Below, piece after piece: positions 5,225 to 6,710 of a stretch of DNA of 6,710 nt. Origin of the DNA: Acetobacteraceae bacterium (GTDB lineage: Bacteria > Pseudomonadota > Alphaproteobacteria > Acetobacterales > Acetobacteraceae); NCBI GenBank assembly GCA_003506895.1, contig DNXO01000156.1, positions 29,154 to 35,863 on the forward strand, given 5' to 3'. Positions within the stretch are counted from its first letter, which is position 1, and every line of letters begins with the position of its first letter. The notes beneath the pieces were generated by a model that saw only the letters and a list, made by a program, of their open reading frames with translations, made no database searches and was not told where the DNA came from. The position numbers were made by a program, and so were the translations under genes.

Positions 5225-6103
5225 ATGGAACGTTCATGGCTGTTTATTCCCGGCGACTCCGAACGCAAGATGGCTAAAGCCGCCGATAGCGGAGCCGATG
5301 TTATCGTCCTCGATCTGGAGGACTCGGTCGCCGCGGAACGGCGTACCACCGCCCGTGGCCTGATTTGCGAATACCTGAAGTCGCATCCTCAGCGCTCGGA
5401 GCAGAAACTGTGGGTCCGCATCAATCCACTATCGACGGAACCGGCGCTCGGCGATCTCGTTGGGGTCATATCGGGCGGTCCCGACGGCATTCTGCTTCCC
5501 AAACCCGAAACACCGAATGAGGTCGTGACGCTCGGGCTGTATCTCGATGCTTTGGAGGCCGCCTCCGGGATAACAGCCGGCCACACTAAAATCATGCCGG
5601 TTGCGACCGAAACGGCGTTGGGCATGTTCCAGCTGGGCGCGTACCGTGGCCTTACACCGCGTCTCGCGGGTCTGACCTGGGGAGCCGAGGATCTCGCTGC
5701 CGCGCTGGGAGCCAGCACCAATCGTCAGGCAGACGGTAGTTATGCGCTCCCGTACCAACTGGCTCGCTCGCTGTGCCTTATGGGCGCCGTCGCCGCCGGT
5801 GTTGCCCCGATCGATACCATCACTACCGATTTCCGCGATCATGACCTGATCAGGCTGGAGGCCGAGGACGGGCGCCGGCAGGGATTTGTCGGCAAAATGG
5901 CGATTCATCCAGCCCAGGTCGATATCATCAATCGCGCCTTCACCCCGACGGAAGCCGAAATCGCGCATGCACGGCGCATCGTCGCCGCGTTCGCCGCAGC
6001 CGGTACCGGGACGGTAGGGATCGACGGAAAGATGGTGGACATGCCGCACCTGAAACAAGCGCAGACCCTGTTGGCGCGTGCCGGTTTTGCGGGTGCTAGT
6101 TGA
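5225..6103 (+). CDS. CitE-like HpcH/HpaI family CoA-ester lyase
   Basis: This 292-residue protein belongs to the citrate lyase beta-subunit-like (HpcH/HpaI aldolase) family, whose members cleave or form malyl-CoA, citramalyl-CoA or related hydroxyacyl-CoA esters with Mg2+. It has the N-terminal SWLFIPGDSERKMAKA stretch (4-19), VLDLEDSV (28-35), the CoA-binding arginine region WVRINP (63-68), metal ligands Glu129 (ATETA) and Asp156 (GAEDLA), and MAIHP (225-229), so the active site looks intact. The ATG at 5225 is preferred over an in-frame ATG at 5186 because it has AGAGGAA at 5214-5220 four bases upstream and begins at the conserved family N-terminus. No citrate lyase alpha or gamma subunit genes are near, so it is a stand-alone lyase and not part of a citrate lyase complex. 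With the CoA-transferase and hydratase it would complete an activate-hydrate-cleave route, such as citramalyl-CoA to pyruvate plus acetyl-CoA (inference). Confidence 0.94.
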   Translation: MERSWLFIPGDSERKMAKAADSGADVIVLDLEDSVAAERRTTARGLICEYLKSHPQRSEQKLWVRINPLSTEPALGDLVGVISGGPDGILLPKPETPNEVVTLGLYLDALEAASGITAGHTKIMPVATETALGMFQLGAYRGLTPRLAGLTWGAEDLAAALGASTNRQADGSYALPYQLARSLCLMGAVAAGVAPIDTITTDFRDHDLIRLEAEDGRRQGFVGKMAIHPAQVDIINRAFTPTEAEIAHARRIVAAFAAAGTGTVGIDGKMVDMPHLKQAQTLLARAGFAGAS

Positions 6104-6109
6104 AGACCT

Positions 6110-6150
6110 CCAAACGCGGGCATCCCACAGGGGAGATCGGGGGCGTTTGG
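6110..6150 (+). terminator. Hairpin after the lyase gene, candidate terminator
   Basis: CCAAACGC (6110-6117) pairs with GCGTTTGG (6143-6150), with a small inner pairing of TCCC (6123-6126) and GGGA (6131-6134). It starts 6 bases past the lyase stop codon. The sequence after it (TGTCGATTTC) has only a weak T-rich character, so termination strength is uncertain. Confidence 0.45.
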
Positions 6151-6187
6151 TGTCGATTTCGGGGGAGGAATTTGGTCGGCATCGGTG

Positions 6188-6201
6188 CGGCCCGAAGGCC
6201 G
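6188..6201 (-). terminator. UUCG-tetraloop hairpin downstream of tRNA-Lys
   Basis: Read on the minus strand, CGGCC and GGCCG close a TTCG loop with a C-G closing pair, the unusually stable cUUCGg tetraloop. It lies about 25 bases beyond the CCA end of the tRNA and could mark the 3' end of the precursor. No T-run follows, so a terminator role is only tentative. Confidence 0.35.
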
Positions 6202-6225
6202 TCAGCCGAAACGCGCGGAAGGATT

Positions 6226-6301
6226 TGGTGAGCCCGGTGGGAATCGAACCCACGACCCCAAGATTAAAAGTCTCGTGCTCTACCGACTGAGCTACAGGCT
6301 C
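6226..6301 (-). tRNA. tRNA-Lys (anticodon UUU)
   Basis: Read on the minus strand, the 76-base gene folds into a full cloverleaf. The 7-bp acceptor stem is GAGCCTG with CGGGCTC (one T-G pair). The D arm is GCTC/GAGC with an 8-base loop, the anticodon arm CGAGA/TCTTG with loop CTTTTAA, and the T arm GTGGG-TTCGATT-CCCAC. The anticodon TTT is at 6268-6266, reading AAA/AAG lysine codons. The discriminator is A (6229), and the CCA end is encoded at 6228-6226. It sits between the lyase gene and the cyclophilin gene and is intact; no duplicated 3' tRNA fragment indicating an integrated element is seen in the window. Confidence 0.98.
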
Positions 6302-6311
6302 TCCGTGGCGC

Positions 6312-6340
6312 TTTGAACGCCATACACGACCGCGGGTCAA
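6312..6340 (-). promoter_or_regulatory. Candidate tRNA-Lys promoter
   Basis: On the minus strand TTGACC (6340-6335) is followed after 17 bases by TTCAAA (6317-6312), ten bases before the tRNA 5' end. A transcript starting about 3 bases before the mature end would suit a tRNA gene. The -10 match is partial. Confidence 0.4.
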
Positions 6341-6353
6341 GCGTCTCCCGCGG
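6330..6353. repeat. CCGCGGG inverted repeat between the cyclophilin and tRNA genes
   Basis: CCGCGGG (6330-6336) pairs with CCCGCGG (6347-6353) across a 10-base loop. It overlaps the candidate tRNA -35 box. It may be part of the cyclophilin 3' end or simply reflect GC-rich sequence. Confidence 0.3.
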
Positions 6354-6359
6354 GAATCT

Positions 6360-6387
6360 GGCGTGCGATCTTACCAGACCGCACGCC
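6360..6387 (-). terminator. Hairpin after the cyclophilin gene, candidate terminator
   Basis: GGCGTGCG (6360-6367) pairs with CGCACGCC (6380-6387), an 8-bp GC-rich stem with a 12-base loop, starting 8 bases past the cyclophilin stop codon on the minus strand. It lacks a T-run, as do most of the hairpins in this window, so Rho-assisted termination or 3'-end protection are alternatives. Confidence 0.5.
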
Positions 6388-6395
6388 TGTACCAA

Positions 6396-6710
6396 TTACG
6401 CCGCGTCGGCCGCGACGGAGAGCTTCACGATCTTGTCCGGATTGGACACCGTGCCGCCGCCACCGCTGCCGCGCTTGATCTGATCGACCAGGTCCATGCC
6501 CTCAACCACCTGGCCCCAGATCGTGTATTGGCCGTTCAGGTGCGACGCCGGCTCAAACATGATGAAGAACTGGCTGTTCGCGCTGTTCGGGCTTTGTGAG
6601 CGGGCCATGCCGCATGTGCCGCGCAGGAACTTCGCCTTGTCGGTGAACTCGGCCCGGATGTTGTCCAGGTCGCTGCCGCCGGTGCCGGTGCCGGTGGGAT
6701 CGCCGCCCTG
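6396..6710 (-). CDS. Cyclophilin-type peptidyl-prolyl cis-trans isomerase, C-terminal part
   Basis: The reading frame runs open from the window edge at 6710 to a TAA at 6398-6396, giving the last 104 residues. It begins with the cyclophilin segment QGGDPTGTGTGG, continues through RAEFTDKAKFLRGTCGMARS and PNSANSQFFIMF (the core of the proline-binding pocket, with the Gln-Phe-Phe triplet), and ends HLNGQYTIWGQVVEGMDLVDQI plus a glycine-rich tail. These enzymes isomerise Xaa-Pro peptide bonds during protein folding. The catalytic Arg (human CypA Arg55) would be encoded just outside the window. The position of human Trp121 appears to be His, as bacterial cyclophilins often lack that Trp. Whether the protein is cytosolic or exported cannot be told without its N-terminus. 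An internal ATG at 6608 is in mid-domain and is not the start. Confidence 0.95.
   Translation of the reverse strand, partial: QGGDPTGTGTGGSDLDNIRAEFTDKAKFLRGTCGMARSQSPNSANSQFFIMFEPASHLNGQYTIWGQVVEGMDLVDQIKRGSGGGGTVSNPDKIVKLSVAADAA

Noticed and set aside
6078..6290. Plus-strand small open frame ending in SPVGIEPTTPRLKVSCSTD
   Set aside because: This is the antisense translation of the tRNA-Lys gene, a common spurious annotation.
6226..6301. tRNA-Lys as an attachment site for an integrated element carrying the catabolic cluster
   Set aside because: No repeat of the tRNA 3' end, integrase or transposase gene is seen in the window; the cluster's base composition also looks like that of its surroundings.
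5429..6340. Minus-strand open frame of about 300 codons containing an AQSVEHETFNLGVVGSIPTG stretch
   Set aside because: That stretch is the translation of the tRNA-Lys gene itself, a well-known false peptide, and the rest is antisense to the lyase gene.

Overview
This window looks like a piece of a high-GC alphaproteobacterial chromosome, possibly Rhodospirillales or Acetobacteraceae. That placement is an inference from codon use, the style of the cyclophilin sequence and the family mix, not from a database match. It holds a small catabolic gene cluster on the left, followed by a tRNA-Lys gene and the 3' part of a cyclophilin gene.

Layout: (1) 104-2073, minus strand: a family III (CaiB/BaiF) CoA-transferase gene, then a crotonase-fold gene that overlaps it by 4 bases (one operon). 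(2) 2074-2159: a divergent control region. (3) 2160-2936, plus strand: a second crotonase with both hydratase glutamates present. (4) 2937-3061: two strong inverted repeats between convergent genes, probably terminators. (5) 3062-5037, minus strand: a GntR/FadR-type (FCD) regulator followed 26 bases later by a periplasmic solute-binding protein of the branched-chain amino-acid/amide class (one operon, regulator first). (6) 5038-5224: a second divergent control region. (7) 5225-6103, plus strand: a CitE-like (HpcH/HpaI) CoA-ester lyase. (8) 6226-6301, minus strand: tRNA-Lys(UUU) with encoded CCA. (9) 6396-6710, minus strand: peptidyl-prolyl isomerase, cut by the window edge.

Working model (inference): a carboxylic acid captured by the solute-binding protein is activated by CoA transfer, isomerised and/or hydrated by the two crotonases, and the resulting hydroxyacyl-CoA is split by the CitE-like lyase. 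This is the same chemical logic as itaconate degradation through citramalyl-CoA, but with crotonase-fold enzymes. The substrate cannot be named from sequence alone.

The most interesting signal is regulatory. Both divergent intergenic regions carry an inverted repeat of the FadR-family type, TGGT-N3-ACCA, followed in both by TTTG on the plus strand (13 of 15 bases identical). At the regulator/lyase promoter it is a perfect 10-base inverted repeat whose two ends form the -35 boxes of both divergent promoters. This ties all four transcription units to one probable regulator, the GntR protein encoded in the cluster.
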